The notes below the pieces were generated by a model. It saw nothing but the letters and a program-made list of their open reading frames with translations, was not told the origin of the DNA and searched no databases. A program made the position numbers and the translations under genes. From positions 1 to 39,587 of the forward strand of contig CAYMTT010000005.1 of the NCBI GenBank assembly GCA_964393465.1: a DNA stretch of 39,587 bases. Direction: 5' to 3'. Within the stretch, counting starts at the first letter, position 1, and each line of letters starts with the position of its first letter. Below are positions 22,590-32,038 of the stretch, piece by piece. This stretch comes from CAYMTT01 sp964393465. Lineage in GTDB: Bacteria; Patescibacteriota; Minisyncoccia; Minisyncoccales; MHMH01.

Positions 22590-22598
22590 TGATATAAT
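22590..22598 (+). promoter_or_regulatory. Extended -10 promoter of the acs operon
   Basis: TGATATAAT (TGN plus TATAAT at 22593-22598); -35 is poor. Start near 22605, giving a leader of about ten bases without an SD. Confidence 0.65.
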
Positions 22599-22614
22599 GG
22601 ATTAAAGCTTTTAT

Positions 22615-24507
22615 ATGGAAAAAAAGGTTTCTCAAAACGGCGGAACTTTGTATTATCCCGCCCAAAAATTCAAAGAACAGGCTCTGCTTTCCGATCCGTC
22701 TGTCTATCAAAAGGCTTTGGAAAATCCCGTCGCTTTCTGGGAGGAGCTGGCAAGCGAGCTTTTCTGGTTCAAAAAATGGAAAAAAGGGTTTTCTCACAAA
22801 CCCCCGTTTTTTAAATGGTTCGAGAAAGGAAAGATAAATCTGACAGCCAATATATTCGAGAGGGACTGGGATAACAGAAAAGACAAAAAGGCCCTTGTCT
22901 GGGAGCCCGAGCCGGTTGAGGAGGAACCGAGGGTTTTTACCTATTCGGAATTAAAGGAGGAAGTGGAAAAATGCGCTTCTTTTTTGAAAAAGAACGGGGT
23001 CAAGAAAGGGGACAGGGTCGGAGTCTATCTCCCCATGATCCCCGAGATCGTAGTCGTCATGCTGGCTTGCCTGAGAATAGGGGCGGTCCACAGCGTGGTG
23101 TTTTCCGCTTTTTCTCCTTCTGCTCTGAGGGTGAGGCTGCAGGATACGGAAGCCAAAATTCTTTTTACGGCCGACAATTACCACAGGCGGGGCAATGTAA
23201 TCGATCTTGAAAAAAACGCCAGGCAAGGGGCCAAAGACACCAAGGTCAAGAAAATATTCGTTTTAAAGAGGTCTGGAAAAGATCATCCTTGGGAAAAAGA
23301 GGAGGCGAAAGCGGAGCCAGAAAAAATGGACGCTTCCGACATCCAATTCATTCTTTACACTTCCGGGTCCACGGGAAAGCCCAAAGGCTGCGTCCACGCC
23401 TGCGGAGGATACACGGTCCAGGCCTACTGGACGGGAAAGTGGATTTTCGATTTCCACGAAGACGACGTTTTTTGGTGCACTTCCGACCCGGGCTGGATAA
23501 CCGGGCACACCTATACGATTTATTCCCCCTTGCTTAACGGAATTTGCACCTTGATGTTCGAGGGAGCTCCCGACTGGCCAGAACCCGACCGCTGGGCAGA
23601 GATAATCGAAAAGCACCAAGTGAGCGTTTTTTACACAGCTCCCACGGCCATAAGGATGTTCGAAAAATACGGAAAAGAATTCGTTGAGAAGCACAACTTG
23701 GAAAAATTGAGGCTTTTGGGATCTGTCGGAGAACCAATAGACGAATCTGCCTGGCAGTGGTATTTCGAGAACGTCGGAAAGGGAAGATGCCCCATAGTGG
23801 ATACCTGGTGGCAGACGGAAACCGGAGGCATAGTCATAACTTCCTTGCCGGGAATGGGCCCCTTTCGGCCCGCCTTTACCGGTTTGCCTTTCCCCGGAGT
23901 GAAAATGGACATTTTGGATGAAAAAGGAAATTCCTGCCCTCCCGAAAAACAAGGGAGCCTGGTTATGCTGCCCCCCTTCGTGCCCAGCTTGCTGAGAGGG
24001 GTGTACAAGAACAAAAAAAGATATTTGAAAACTTATTGGAGCCAATTCGGCAAAGAAAAGTATTTTACCAGCGATACGGCCTACAAAGACAAAAACGGCT
24101 TGATAAGGATAGTGGGGAGGGCTGACGATGCCATAAAAGTGGCGGGGCATCGCCTGACCACCGGAGAATTGGAAGCTGCCATAAACCTGCATCCGGAAAT
24201 AACCGAGTGCGCGGTCATTGGCGTTCCCGACAAGATAAAAGGGGAAGTGCCTGCCGCCTTTGTCGTTTACAAAGGGGAAAGGCCGGAAGAAGAAATCAAA
24301 AAAGAAATCGTGGGCAAGGTCGTTTCAGAGATAAGCCCGGTGGCAAAACCCAAGCAGGTTTATCTGGTTGAAGATCTGCCCAAAACCAGGTCTGGAAAGA
24401 TAATGAGGAGGATTTTGAGAAAGCTTTTCACCGGAGAAGACCTGGGAGACCTCTCCACTCTGGCCAACCCCCAGACGGTGGAGGAAATTAAAATTAAAAT
24501 AAAATGA
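22615..24507 (+). CDS. acs: Acetyl-CoA synthetase (AMP-forming)
   Basis: 630 residues. Activates acetate to acetyl-AMP and then acetyl-CoA. Adenylate motif YTSGSTGKPKG near 248-258; TWWQTETGG near 398-405; hinge and late region YKDKNGLIRIVGRADDAIKVAGHR (split at about 485-508); the C-terminal acetylation-type Lys in KTRSGKIMRRILRKL. The acetate-pocket Trp region (FEGAPDWPEPDRWAEI) matches Acs and not longer acyl-CoA ligases. Overlaps the pilin-like gene by ATGA. Cells of this kind may use it to exchange acetate and acetyl-CoA. Confidence 0.95.
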   Translation: MEKKVSQNGGTLYYPAQKFKEQALLSDPSVYQKALENPVAFWEELASELFWFKKWKKGFSHKPPFFKWFEKGKINLTANIFERDWDNRKDKKALVWEPEPVEEEPRVFTYSELKEEVEKCASFLKKNGVKKGDRVGVYLPMIPEIVVVMLACLRIGAVHSVVFSAFSPSALRVRLQDTEAKILFTADNYHRRGNVIDLEKNARQGAKDTKVKKIFVLKRSGKDHPWEKEEAKAEPEKMDASDIQFILYTSGSTGKPKGCVHACGGYTVQAYWTGKWIFDFHEDDVFWCTSDPGWITGHTYTIYSPLLNGICTLMFEGAPDWPEPDRWAEIIEKHQVSVFYTAPTAIRMFEKYGKEFVEKHNLEKLRLLGSVGEPIDESAWQWYFENVGKGRCPIVDTWWQTETGGIVITSLPGMGPFRPAFTGLPFPGVKMDILDEKGNSCPPEKQGSLVMLPPFVPSLLRGVYKNKKRYLKTYWSQFGKEKYFTSDTAYKDKNGLIRIVGRADDAIKVAGHRLTTGELEAAINLHPEITECAVIGVPDKIKGEVPAAFVVYKGERPEEEIKKEIVGKVVSEISPVAKPKQVYLVEDLPKTRSGKIMRRILRKLFTGEDLGDLSTLANPQTVEEIKIKIK

Positions 24508-24944
24508 CTTCAAAAAAAGGGTTTACTTTAATAGAGCTTTTGGTGGTTATATCCATAATCGGGCTTTTGGCCGGCATAGTCCTTATGCCCATGAGCAAAC
24601 AGAGAGAAAAAGCCCAAGACGCTAACATCAAACGGCACATGCACCAGCTTAGGAATGCGGCCGAGATGATTTATGACAGCACCGGAACATATAATCAAAT
24701 TTGCGATGAGTCCGACGATACCTTGTCAGAAGACAGAGATGATTTAAGATTGATCGAAAGATCCGTCACCGATGAAAACGGAGGCTGGGGAATCAAGTGC
24801 TTTGAATCTGCGGACAAAAGAGATTTTGCCGCTTCCTCCCGTCTTACTGAGGACTCGGAGACTTGTTGGTGCGTGGAGTCTGCCGGCAGCGGAATAGAAT
24901 TGGACTGTCCGGAAATTGAAAGCGCCCGATGCGTTTGCCCCTGA
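24504..24944 (+). CDS. Type IV pilin-like (pseudopilin) protein
   Basis: 146 residues. Class III signal: MTSKKG then FTLIELLVVISIIGLLAGIVL, with the cleavage Gly6 and Glu at +5 after cleavage (Glu11). An alpha-helical spine (KAQDANIKRHMHQLRNAAEMIYD) follows, then a Cys-containing C-terminal domain (CDESDD, KCFESAD, TCWCVES, RCVCP). Length fits small GspG/PilA-like subunits. It sits alone between two metabolic genes and no PilB, PilC or PilD is in the window. Confidence 0.88.
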   Translation: MTSKKGFTLIELLVVISIIGLLAGIVLMPMSKQREKAQDANIKRHMHQLRNAAEMIYDSTGTYNQICDESDDTLSEDRDDLRLIERSVTDENGGWGIKCFESADKRDFAASSRLTEDSETCWCVESAGSGIELDCPEIESARCVCP

Positions 24945-24947
24945 TTT

Positions 24948-27275
24948 ATGAAAAAAGTTTTGAAATTCAACCAAATATCTTCAAAGGACGTTCCCTTAGT
25001 AGGAGGAAAAAACGCTTCTTTGGGGGAGATGTACTGCAATCTTTCCAAAAAGGGAGTGAGGGTTCCCGACGGCTTCGTTTTGACTTCGCACGCATACCGC
25101 AGCTATTTGGAAGAAAACGGAATAGAAAAAGAGCTCCAAAAGGTTTTTAAGAAGTTCAAGCCCAACAGCTTGGAAATCTTGAGGGAAACTGGCAGAAAAG
25201 CCAGAAGTCTCATTTTGGAAAGCGAGATTCCTTCCGACCTGGAAAAGGAGGTTTTAAAGCATTATAAAAGCCTGGGGAGTCCCGAGGTGGCCGTAAGGTC
25301 TTCGGCCACCGCAGAAGACTTGCCTTCCGCTTCCTTTGCCGGCCAGCACGAAACCTTTCTGAACGTCAAAGGGAAGAAAGCTCTTTTGGATGCCGTCAAA
25401 AAATGCATGGCCTCTTTGTTTACGGACAGGGCCATATCTTACAGGGAAGAAAAAGGATTCTCCCATTTGGAAATAGCCTTGTCGGTCGGGGTTCAGAAAA
25501 TGGTCAGGAGCGATCTGGCTTCTGCCGGGGTTATCTTCACAATAGATACGGAAACCGGATTTCCCGGCGCCGTTCTGGTGAATTCCATCTGGGGAGTGGG
25601 GGAAATGATAGTCAAGGGAAAGATAACTTCCGACGAATTTTACGTTTTCAAGCCGACCCTGGAAAAGGGCTACAAGCCGATAATCGTCAAAAATCTGGGC
25701 AGAAAAACCAAGAAATACGTTTATGGAAAAAAGGGAGGGCTCAAGGAAGTTTCGGTTTCCCCTTCTTTTCAATTGAAGTTTTCCCTGAGCGACGAGGAAG
25801 TGTTGAAGCTGGCCGGATGGGCCCGCACGATAGAGAAGCACTACGGGAGGCCTCAGGACATTGAATGGGCCAAGGACGGAAAAACGGGAAAATTGTTTAT
25901 AGTCCAGTCCAGGCCCGAAACGGTGCATGCGGTCCAAAAGGGAAAGTTCTACGAAGAGTATGAGGTAAAAAGCAAAAAAGCCCCGCTTCTCACGGGCATT
26001 GCCGTGGGCAACAGGATAGGAAGGGGCAGGGCCAGGGTGATAAAAGACGTTTCGGAAATATCCAAATTCAAAAAAGGGGAAATTCTGGTGACTTCCATGA
26101 CAGATCCCGATTGGGTTCCCGTCATGAGAATGGCTTCGGCCGTGGTTACCGACGAGGGTTCCAAAACCTGCCATGCGGCCATTGTCAGCAGGGAAATGCA
26201 GCTGCCTTGCATCGTGGGAACGGTTAAAGGCACCAAAGTGATGAAGACCGGAAAGAATTTCACCGTGGACTGCACCCAAGGCCTGAGAGGAAGGATATAT
26301 TCGGGAAAAGTGCCTTTTGAGACCAAAAGGTACGATTTGGAAAAAATTCCCGAAATCGGCACCAAAATCATGGTCAACATCGGAGCTCCCGATTCGGCTT
26401 TCCGTAATTCTTTTCTCCCTGTTCAGGGAGTGGGCTTGGCCAGGGAAGAGTTCATAATCGCAGAAAAGATAAAGGTCCATCCTTTGGCTCTTTATCATTT
26501 TGAAAAGCTGAAAAACGCCGATCTGAAAAAAAGGATCGAAAAGATAACCGTCGAACATAAAGACAAAAAGGAGTTTTTCGTAAAAGAGCTGGCAGAGGGC
26601 ATTGCCCAGATCGCCGCCGCTTTCTACCCCAAAGAGGTGATCGTCAGGTTTTCCGATTTCAAGACCAACGAATACCGGAATCTGGTCGGAGGGGAGCTTT
26701 TCGAAAAGGAAGAGTCCAATCCCATGCTCGGTTTCAGGGGAGCTTCCCGATATCTGGACGAAGGCTATCAGCCGGCCTTTCTGCTCGAATGCCTGGCTTT
26801 CAAGAGAGTGAGGGAGGTCTTCGGGCTAAAGAACGTTTCGGGTATGGTTCCTTTCTGCAGGACCTTGAAAGAGGGCGGGGAAGTGAAAAAACTAATCAAA
26901 AGCCGCCTGCCGGGAATGAAGCTTTACGTCATGTGCGAAATTCCCTCCAACGTTTTGCTGGCCGATGATTTTTTGGAAATTTTCGACGGCATGAGCATCG
27001 GAAGCAACGATCTGACCCAGCTGGTTCTGGGCCTGGACAGGGACAACGCCAAAATGTCCAAAGTGAGCGACGAGAGGAATGAAGCTGTGAAAATAATGGT
27101 TTCCCGGGCCATTCAGGCCTGCCGCAGGAAAAAGAAATACTGCGGGATATGCGGCCAGGCGCCGTCTGACTATCCGGAATTTGCCAGATTCCTGGCAAAA
27201 GAGAAGATAGAATCCATTTCCCTGAATCCGGACACCGTCATCAAAACCATAATGGATCTTTCAAAAAAGAAGTGA
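24948..27275 (+). CDS. ppsA: Phosphoenolpyruvate synthase
   Basis: 775 residues, usual length about 790. Makes PEP, AMP and phosphate from pyruvate and ATP. N-terminal ATP-grasp part (VGGKNASLGEM near 18-28; SSATAEDLPSASFAGQHETFLN); phosphohistidine domain with DEGSKTCHAAIVSRE (His near 409); C-terminal PEP/pyruvate barrel with NPMLGFRGASRYL, IGSNDLTQLVLGLDRDN and catalytic Cys in CGICGQAPSDYPE. Three bases after the pilin-like gene. A PPDK gene follows, so both enzymes for pyruvate-PEP exchange are present. Confidence 0.96.
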   Translation: MKKVLKFNQISSKDVPLVGGKNASLGEMYCNLSKKGVRVPDGFVLTSHAYRSYLEENGIEKELQKVFKKFKPNSLEILRETGRKARSLILESEIPSDLEKEVLKHYKSLGSPEVAVRSSATAEDLPSASFAGQHETFLNVKGKKALLDAVKKCMASLFTDRAISYREEKGFSHLEIALSVGVQKMVRSDLASAGVIFTIDTETGFPGAVLVNSIWGVGEMIVKGKITSDEFYVFKPTLEKGYKPIIVKNLGRKTKKYVYGKKGGLKEVSVSPSFQLKFSLSDEEVLKLAGWARTIEKHYGRPQDIEWAKDGKTGKLFIVQSRPETVHAVQKGKFYEEYEVKSKKAPLLTGIAVGNRIGRGRARVIKDVSEISKFKKGEILVTSMTDPDWVPVMRMASAVVTDEGSKTCHAAIVSREMQLPCIVGTVKGTKVMKTGKNFTVDCTQGLRGRIYSGKVPFETKRYDLEKIPEIGTKIMVNIGAPDSAFRNSFLPVQGVGLAREEFIIAEKIKVHPLALYHFEKLKNADLKKRIEKITVEHKDKKEFFVKELAEGIAQIAAAFYPKEVIVRFSDFKTNEYRNLVGGELFEKEESNPMLGFRGASRYLDEGYQPAFLLECLAFKRVREVFGLKNVSGMVPFCRTLKEGGEVKKLIKSRLPGMKLYVMCEIPSNVLLADDFLEIFDGMSIGSNDLTQLVLGLDRDNAKMSKVSDERNEAVKIMVSRAIQACRRKKKYCGICGQAPSDYPEFARFLAKEKIESISLNPDTVIKTIMDLSKKK

Positions 27276-27279
27276 GTTC

Positions 27280-27308
27280 TTGAAATTTTTCCCGCAGAGG
27301 GATATAAT
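27280..27308 (+). promoter_or_regulatory. Promoter of the ppdK operon
   Basis: TTGAAA (27280-27285), 17 bases and TATAAT (27303-27308). Expected start near 27315, two bases before the ATG at 27317. Confidence 0.8.
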
Positions 27309-27316
27309 GGAAAGGT

Positions 27317-29935
27317 ATGGCAAAATATATATACTTTTTTAGCAAAGAAAAATCCGAAGGAGGATCCGATCTAAAAGACCTTCTCGGCGGAAAGGGAGCC
27401 AATCTGGCCCAGATGGCCAAAATGGGCATTCCCGTTCCTCCAGGATTCACCATTTCCACTGAAACCTGCACGTATTTTTACGAGCACAACCACAGCTATC
27501 CCGAAGGCCTTCGGGACAAAGTCGAAGAGAGCGTGGCCAAAGTGGAAAAATTAAGGGGCTTGAAATTCGGGGATAAGGAAAACCCTCTGCTTTTTTCCGT
27601 CCGCTCGGGAGCCAGGATTTCCATGCCCGGAATGATGGATACGGTTTTGAACTTGGGCTTGAACGACGAAATAGCCGAAAGAATGGCCCAAAAAGACCCG
27701 GTTTTCGCCTGGAACTCCTATTGGCGGTTCATCTTTATGTTCGCCGACGTGGTTATGGGAGCCAAAAAAGAAGATCTTTCCGAAGTGCTGGAATCTTTGA
27801 AAAAAGAAAAGGGCTTCGAGAACGATGTAGAGCTGTCCGCCCAAGACTGGCAGGAAACCGCCCAAAGGCTCAAAAACAAGATCAAACACCTCACCGACAG
27901 GGAAATACCGCAAGATCCCTGGGAGCAGTTGTGGGAAGCGGTAGGGGCGGTTTTCAAATCATGGAACAATCCCAGAGCCATCACTTACAGAAAGATAAAT
28001 AAAATTCCCGATTTGTGGGGGACTGCCGTGAACTGCCAGTCGATGGTTTTTGGCAATTTCAACGAAAAATCGGGAAGCGGAGTCGGATTCACAAGGAATC
28101 CTTCCACCGGAGAAAAAAAAGTTTACGGAGAATTTTTGCAGAAAGCCCAGGGAGAGGACGTGGTGGCCGGAACCAGGACGCCCCTGCCTCTGGAGGAGCT
28201 GGAAAAGATTTTCCCCGAATGCTACGAGGAAATTCTGAAGATTTCCAAAACCCTGGAAGACTATTTCAAGGACATGCAGGACATTGAATTTACCATTGAA
28301 AACGGGAAGCTTTGGATGCTCCAGACAAGGACCGGAAAAAGGACGGCCAAAGCCGCTTTAAAAATAGCTTTGGACCTTCACAAGGAAGGATTCATCAACA
28401 AGTCTCAGGCTTTGATGAAAGTGGACCCTGCCGTTCTGGAGACTCTTTTCCGCCCTTCATTTGATCCGGCTTTCAAAAAAGAAGTGCTGGCCAAAGGCTT
28501 GGCAGCTTCCCCGGGAGCTGCCGTAGGAGAGGCGGTTTTCGATCCCGATGAGGCCGTGGAAATGGTCAACCAAGGCAGGAAAGCCATTTTGGTCAGAATG
28601 GAAACTTCTCCCGAAGACATTCACGGCATAGCCGCCGCCGAAGGAGTGCTCACAGCCAGAGGTGGAATGACTTCGCACGCCGCCCTGGTCACCAGGGCCA
28701 TGGGAAAGCCCGGAATCGTGGGCTGCAAAGGAATTTACGTGGATTACAAGAATCAGCTTTTCCAGGCGGGAGACAAAAAAGTTAAAAAAGGTGATAAAAT
28801 ATCAATAGACGGCACCACCGGGGAATTGATGCTGGGCGAGCTTCCGACCAAGCCCCCGGGGGTTTCAGAAGACCTGGACAGGATTCTGGAATGGGCCGAC
28901 AAGGAAAGGAAGTTGAAGATTTTTGCCAACGCCGACACGCCCGAACAGGCTCAGAAAGCCAGGGGGTTCGGAGCCGAAGGCATAGGGCTTTGCCGGACAG
29001 AACACATGTTCTTTGAAGAGGAAAGAATAAGCATTTTCCGGAGGATGATTCTGGCCAAAGACAAAGAAGCGAGAGAATCAGCCTTGGCCAAAATACTTCC
29101 TCTCCAGAAAGGGGATTTTCTCGGCATTTTCAAGGCAATGGAAGGGCTGCCGGTCATCATCAGGCTGCTGGATCCTCCCTTGCACGAATTCCTGCCCCAG
29201 AAAGACGAGGAGATAGAATCTTTGGCGGAAGAGTCCGGAGTGCCCTTTGAAGAGTTAAAGTCGCGCTCAGAAAGCATGAAAGAGCTCAATCCCATGCTCG
29301 GGCACAGAGGGCTCAGGCTGGGAATAACTTTCCCGGAGATATATGAAATGCAGGCCAGAGCGGTCATGGAGGCTGCCTGTCAGCTGGCAAAGGAAGGCAA
29401 AAAAGTGGTTCCCGAAATAATGATTCCCTTAACCATAGACGCCAAGGAATACGCGATAGTCGAAAATTCGGTCAGAAAGGTCTGCGAAGATGTCATCAAA
29501 GAGACGGAAGCCGAACTTAATTACAAAATAGGGACAATGATTGAAACTCCGAGGGCCGCCTTGACCGCGGGAAAGATAGCAGAAAAAGCCGAATTTTTCT
29601 CTTTCGGCACCAACGACCTCACCCAGACCGCCATGGGAATTTCCAGGGACGACGCGGGAAGATTCCTTCCCTTGTACCTGGACAAAAAGATTTTCGAAGA
29701 AGATCCTTTCATCAGCCTAGATGAGGAAGGAGTGGGAGAACTGGTGAAGATGGGAAAGGAAAAAGGAAGGAGATCGGACAAGGATCTGGAAATCGGAATC
29801 TGCGGCGAGCACGGGGGAGACCCCAAATCAATAGATTTTTGCTACAGGACCGGCTTGAACTACGTGAGCTGTTCGCCCTTCAGGGTGCCTATCGCCCGGC
29901 TGGCGGCGGCCCAGGCGGCATTAAAAAACAAGTAA
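27317..29935 (+). CDS. ppdK: Pyruvate, phosphate dikinase
   Basis: 872 residues, the standard length. Interconverts pyruvate + ATP + Pi and PEP + AMP + PPi. Start LLGGKGANLAQMAKMGIPVPPGFTI (two parts, about 23-47); GARISMPGMMDTVLNLG; phosphohistidine loop GGMTSHAALVTRAMGKPGIVG with catalytic His454; PEP domain with GIGLCRTEHMFF, NPMLGHRGLRLGI, MIETPRAAL, FFSFGTNDLTQTAMG and catalytic Cys in GICGEHGGDP. Essentially leaderless. Its PPi product or substrate matches the PPi-type phosphofructokinase that follows nine bases on. Confidence 0.97.
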   Translation: MAKYIYFFSKEKSEGGSDLKDLLGGKGANLAQMAKMGIPVPPGFTISTETCTYFYEHNHSYPEGLRDKVEESVAKVEKLRGLKFGDKENPLLFSVRSGARISMPGMMDTVLNLGLNDEIAERMAQKDPVFAWNSYWRFIFMFADVVMGAKKEDLSEVLESLKKEKGFENDVELSAQDWQETAQRLKNKIKHLTDREIPQDPWEQLWEAVGAVFKSWNNPRAITYRKINKIPDLWGTAVNCQSMVFGNFNEKSGSGVGFTRNPSTGEKKVYGEFLQKAQGEDVVAGTRTPLPLEELEKIFPECYEEILKISKTLEDYFKDMQDIEFTIENGKLWMLQTRTGKRTAKAALKIALDLHKEGFINKSQALMKVDPAVLETLFRPSFDPAFKKEVLAKGLAASPGAAVGEAVFDPDEAVEMVNQGRKAILVRMETSPEDIHGIAAAEGVLTARGGMTSHAALVTRAMGKPGIVGCKGIYVDYKNQLFQAGDKKVKKGDKISIDGTTGELMLGELPTKPPGVSEDLDRILEWADKERKLKIFANADTPEQAQKARGFGAEGIGLCRTEHMFFEEERISIFRRMILAKDKEARESALAKILPLQKGDFLGIFKAMEGLPVIIRLLDPPLHEFLPQKDEEIESLAEESGVPFEELKSRSESMKELNPMLGHRGLRLGITFPEIYEMQARAVMEAACQLAKEGKKVVPEIMIPLTIDAKEYAIVENSVRKVCEDVIKETEAELNYKIGTMIETPRAALTAGKIAEKAEFFSFGTNDLTQTAMGISRDDAGRFLPLYLDKKIFEEDPFISLDEEGVGELVKMGKEKGRRSDKDLEIGICGEHGGDPKSIDFCYRTGLNYVSCSPFRVPIARLAAAQAALKNK

Positions 29936-29944
29936 TAAATATTT

Positions 29945-30982
29945 ATGCCAAAAAAGAAAGCCAAAAAAGTCGGCATTCTTACGGGAGGCGGGGACTGCCC
30001 CGGTTTAAACGCCGCCATCAGGGCGGTGGTAAAAAGAGGCCACCAACTGGGATTCGAGTTTGTGGGCATCAAGGACGGCTGGAAAGGGATGATTGAGAAC
30101 GACTCCGAAACTTTAAGGGAGAAAGACGTTTCCGGAATTCTTCCCTGGGGAGGAACCATTCTGGCCAGTTCCAGGACCAACCCTTTGAAAATAGAAAAGG
30201 GAGTGGAAAAGACGGTAGCCAACTTCAAGAAAATGAATCTTGACGCTCTCATAGTGATAGGAGGGGACGATACCCTGGGAGTGGCCAGGCATCTTTCAAA
30301 GAAAATTCCGGTCGTCGGCATACCAAAAACGATAGACAACGACCTGATGGACATGGACTACTGCATCGGCTTCCATACGGCCGTCAGAACCATCATGGAG
30401 GCGGTGGACAAGCTTCACTCGACTGCAGAATCCCACCACCGGGTGATGATTCTCGAGGTTATGGGCAGGCATTTCGGCTGGATCGCTGTTTACGCCGGAT
30501 TGGCGGGAGGGGCAGACTACATTTTGATTCCCGAAGATGCCATAGACATTGACGAGGTCTGCAGGAATATTAAAAAGAGAGTGAAAAGGGGAAAAAGGTT
30601 CAGCATCATAGTTGTGGCAGAAGGCGCAAAGCTGAAAGAGGGCAAGATGGTGACAAAAACCGAGGAAAAAGACCTTTTCGGCCACGCCAGGCTGGGAGGG
30701 ATCGGAGACCTGGTCGGAAAATTAATAAAAGAAAAGACAGATATAGATACCAGGACTTCCAATATAGGGCACGTAGCCAGAGGAGGAACCCCGGGGCACT
30801 ACGACAGGATTTTGGGAACTCTGCTCGGAGTAAAGGCCATCGAGCTCGTTTCCAAGAGGCAGTTTAACAAAGTGGCCGTTCTGAAAGACAACAAAGTCAA
30901 AACCCTGTCTTTCTCAAAGATAAGGGGAGGAAGGGCGGTTGACAAGGAAGTCTACAGGGTGTCGAAAATATTCTTCGGGTAA
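29945..30982 (+). CDS. pfp: Phosphofructokinase, PPi-type signature
   Basis: 345 residues of the PFKA fold. Start VGILTGGGDCPGLNAAIR. The two positions that separate phosphoryl donors read GGDDT (Asp109) and PKTIDND (Lys128), where ATP enzymes have GGDGS and PGTIDND; the Asp/Lys pair is the PPi-enzyme pattern. The catalytic base is Asp131. Also MEVMGRHFGWIA-like (LEVMGRHFGWIAVYAG) and GHVARGGTPGHYDR. It therefore probably runs fructose 6-phosphate to fructose 1,6-bisphosphate reversibly with PPi. Downstream of PPDK and upstream of aldolase. Donor is predicted from sequence only. Confidence 0.9.
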   Translation: MPKKKAKKVGILTGGGDCPGLNAAIRAVVKRGHQLGFEFVGIKDGWKGMIENDSETLREKDVSGILPWGGTILASSRTNPLKIEKGVEKTVANFKKMNLDALIVIGGDDTLGVARHLSKKIPVVGIPKTIDNDLMDMDYCIGFHTAVRTIMEAVDKLHSTAESHHRVMILEVMGRHFGWIAVYAGLAGGADYILIPEDAIDIDEVCRNIKKRVKRGKRFSIIVVAEGAKLKEGKMVTKTEEKDLFGHARLGGIGDLVGKLIKEKTDIDTRTSNIGHVARGGTPGHYDRILGTLLGVKAIELVSKRQFNKVAVLKDNKVKTLSFSKIRGGRAVDKEVYRVSKIFFG

Positions 30983-31003
30983 ATAAAATTAATTTTTAAA
31001 AAC

Positions 31004-31834
31004 ATGGAAAACAAGTTAATCCAAAAAATAGCGCCCGAAGGCCGGGCAATGATCCTGGCTTACGACCACGGATTCGAGCACGGCCCCAGGGATTTTCTCG
31101 CCAATCCGGCCAGCGTTAATCCCGAAGCCATAATCGAGATAGCGGAAAAAGGAGGATTCAGCGCTTTGGTTTTCCACGCCGGGATTGCCGAAAAATACCA
31201 GGACCTGATTAAAAAATCCAAGGTGCCGGTCATCTTGAAGCTCAACGGAAAGTCCGAGCTCTACAGCGAAGACGACTATTATTCCCCCCAGCTTTATTCT
31301 GTTGATGATGCCATTTCCTTGGGAGCTTCCGCTTTAGGGTATACCTGCTATTCGGGTTCCAAATACGAAAACCGGATGAACAAAGAGTTTGCCGGAATAA
31401 TCAGGCAGGCCCACAAAAAGAACTTGCCTGCCGTCGGCTGGATGTATCCCCGGGGAGAAAGCCTTTCTCTGGGAAATTCAAAGACCAGCAAAAAGGCCAT
31501 TGAGGAAAAAGAAAAGCACGGCATGGCAATAGACGAGACTCCCTCGGTCGTCGCTTACGGAGCCAGAATAGGAATGGAGCTGGGCGCGGATATCGTCAAG
31601 GTGAAGTACACGGGATCTTCCGAATCTTTCAATTGGGTGGTAAAGTCAGCCGGCCCCACAAAAGTGGTTTTGTCCGGAGGGCCCAAGACCGATACCGACG
31701 GAGAATTCGTAGACCGGGTGGGAGACGTTATAAAAGCGGGAGGCATAGGAATAGCCGTGGGCAGGAACGTCTGGCAGAGGGAAGACGCTTTGGAAATCAG
31801 TAAAAAATTAAAAGAAGTCATATGGCAAAAATAA
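31004..31834 (+). CDS. Class I fructose-bisphosphate aldolase, archaeal/DhnA type
   Basis: 276 residues. Splits or makes fructose 1,6-bisphosphate through a Lys Schiff base. Start AMILAYDHGFEHGPRDF; KLNGKSELYSEDDYYSPQLYSVDDAI in two parts; catalytic Lys in ADIVKVKYTGS; phosphate-binding end VVLSGGPKTDTDGEF and GGIGIAVGRNVWQ. This is the DhnA/FbaB family used by archaea and some bacteria, not the common class II enzyme. The end overlaps the ferredoxin gene by 13 bases. Confidence 0.94.
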   Translation: MENKLIQKIAPEGRAMILAYDHGFEHGPRDFLANPASVNPEAIIEIAEKGGFSALVFHAGIAEKYQDLIKKSKVPVILKLNGKSELYSEDDYYSPQLYSVDDAISLGASALGYTCYSGSKYENRMNKEFAGIIRQAHKKNLPAVGWMYPRGESLSLGNSKTSKKAIEEKEKHGMAIDETPSVVAYGARIGMELGADIVKVKYTGSSESFNWVVKSAGPTKVVLSGGPKTDTDGEFVDRVGDVIKAGGIGIAVGRNVWQREDALEISKKLKEVIWQK

Positions 31835-32037
31835 TATTTGAAGAGCAAAAATGCATCGGATGCGGTTCCTGCCAGGCGGTTTGCCCTAAACACTGGCAAT
31901 TAAAAGACGACGGCAAGGCCGAACTTTTGGGAAGCTCCCGGGAGGGAGACAAATTCGAGCTGGAAGTCGAAAAGGTTGAATGCAGCCAGGAAGCTGCAGA
32001 CATTTGCCCCGTTCAGTGCATTCAAGTGAAAAAATAA
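31822..32037 (+). CDS. Ferredoxin, single [4Fe-4S] type
   Basis: 71 residues. Cluster ligands CIGCGSCQAVCP near 11-22 and a C-terminal ICPVQCI. Size fits a one-cluster electron carrier. It lies between aldolase and bL25; no partner oxidoreductase such as pyruvate:ferredoxin oxidoreductase is in the window. Confidence 0.92.
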   Translation: MAKIIFEEQKCIGCGSCQAVCPKHWQLKDDGKAELLGSSREGDKFELEVEKVECSQEAADICPVQCIQVKK

Positions 32038-32038
32038 T

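Noticed and set aside
25254..26558. 434-residue minus-strand frame inside ppsA
   Set aside because: The plus strand encodes a full, motif-complete PEP synthase; the opposite frame is a by-product of codon bias.
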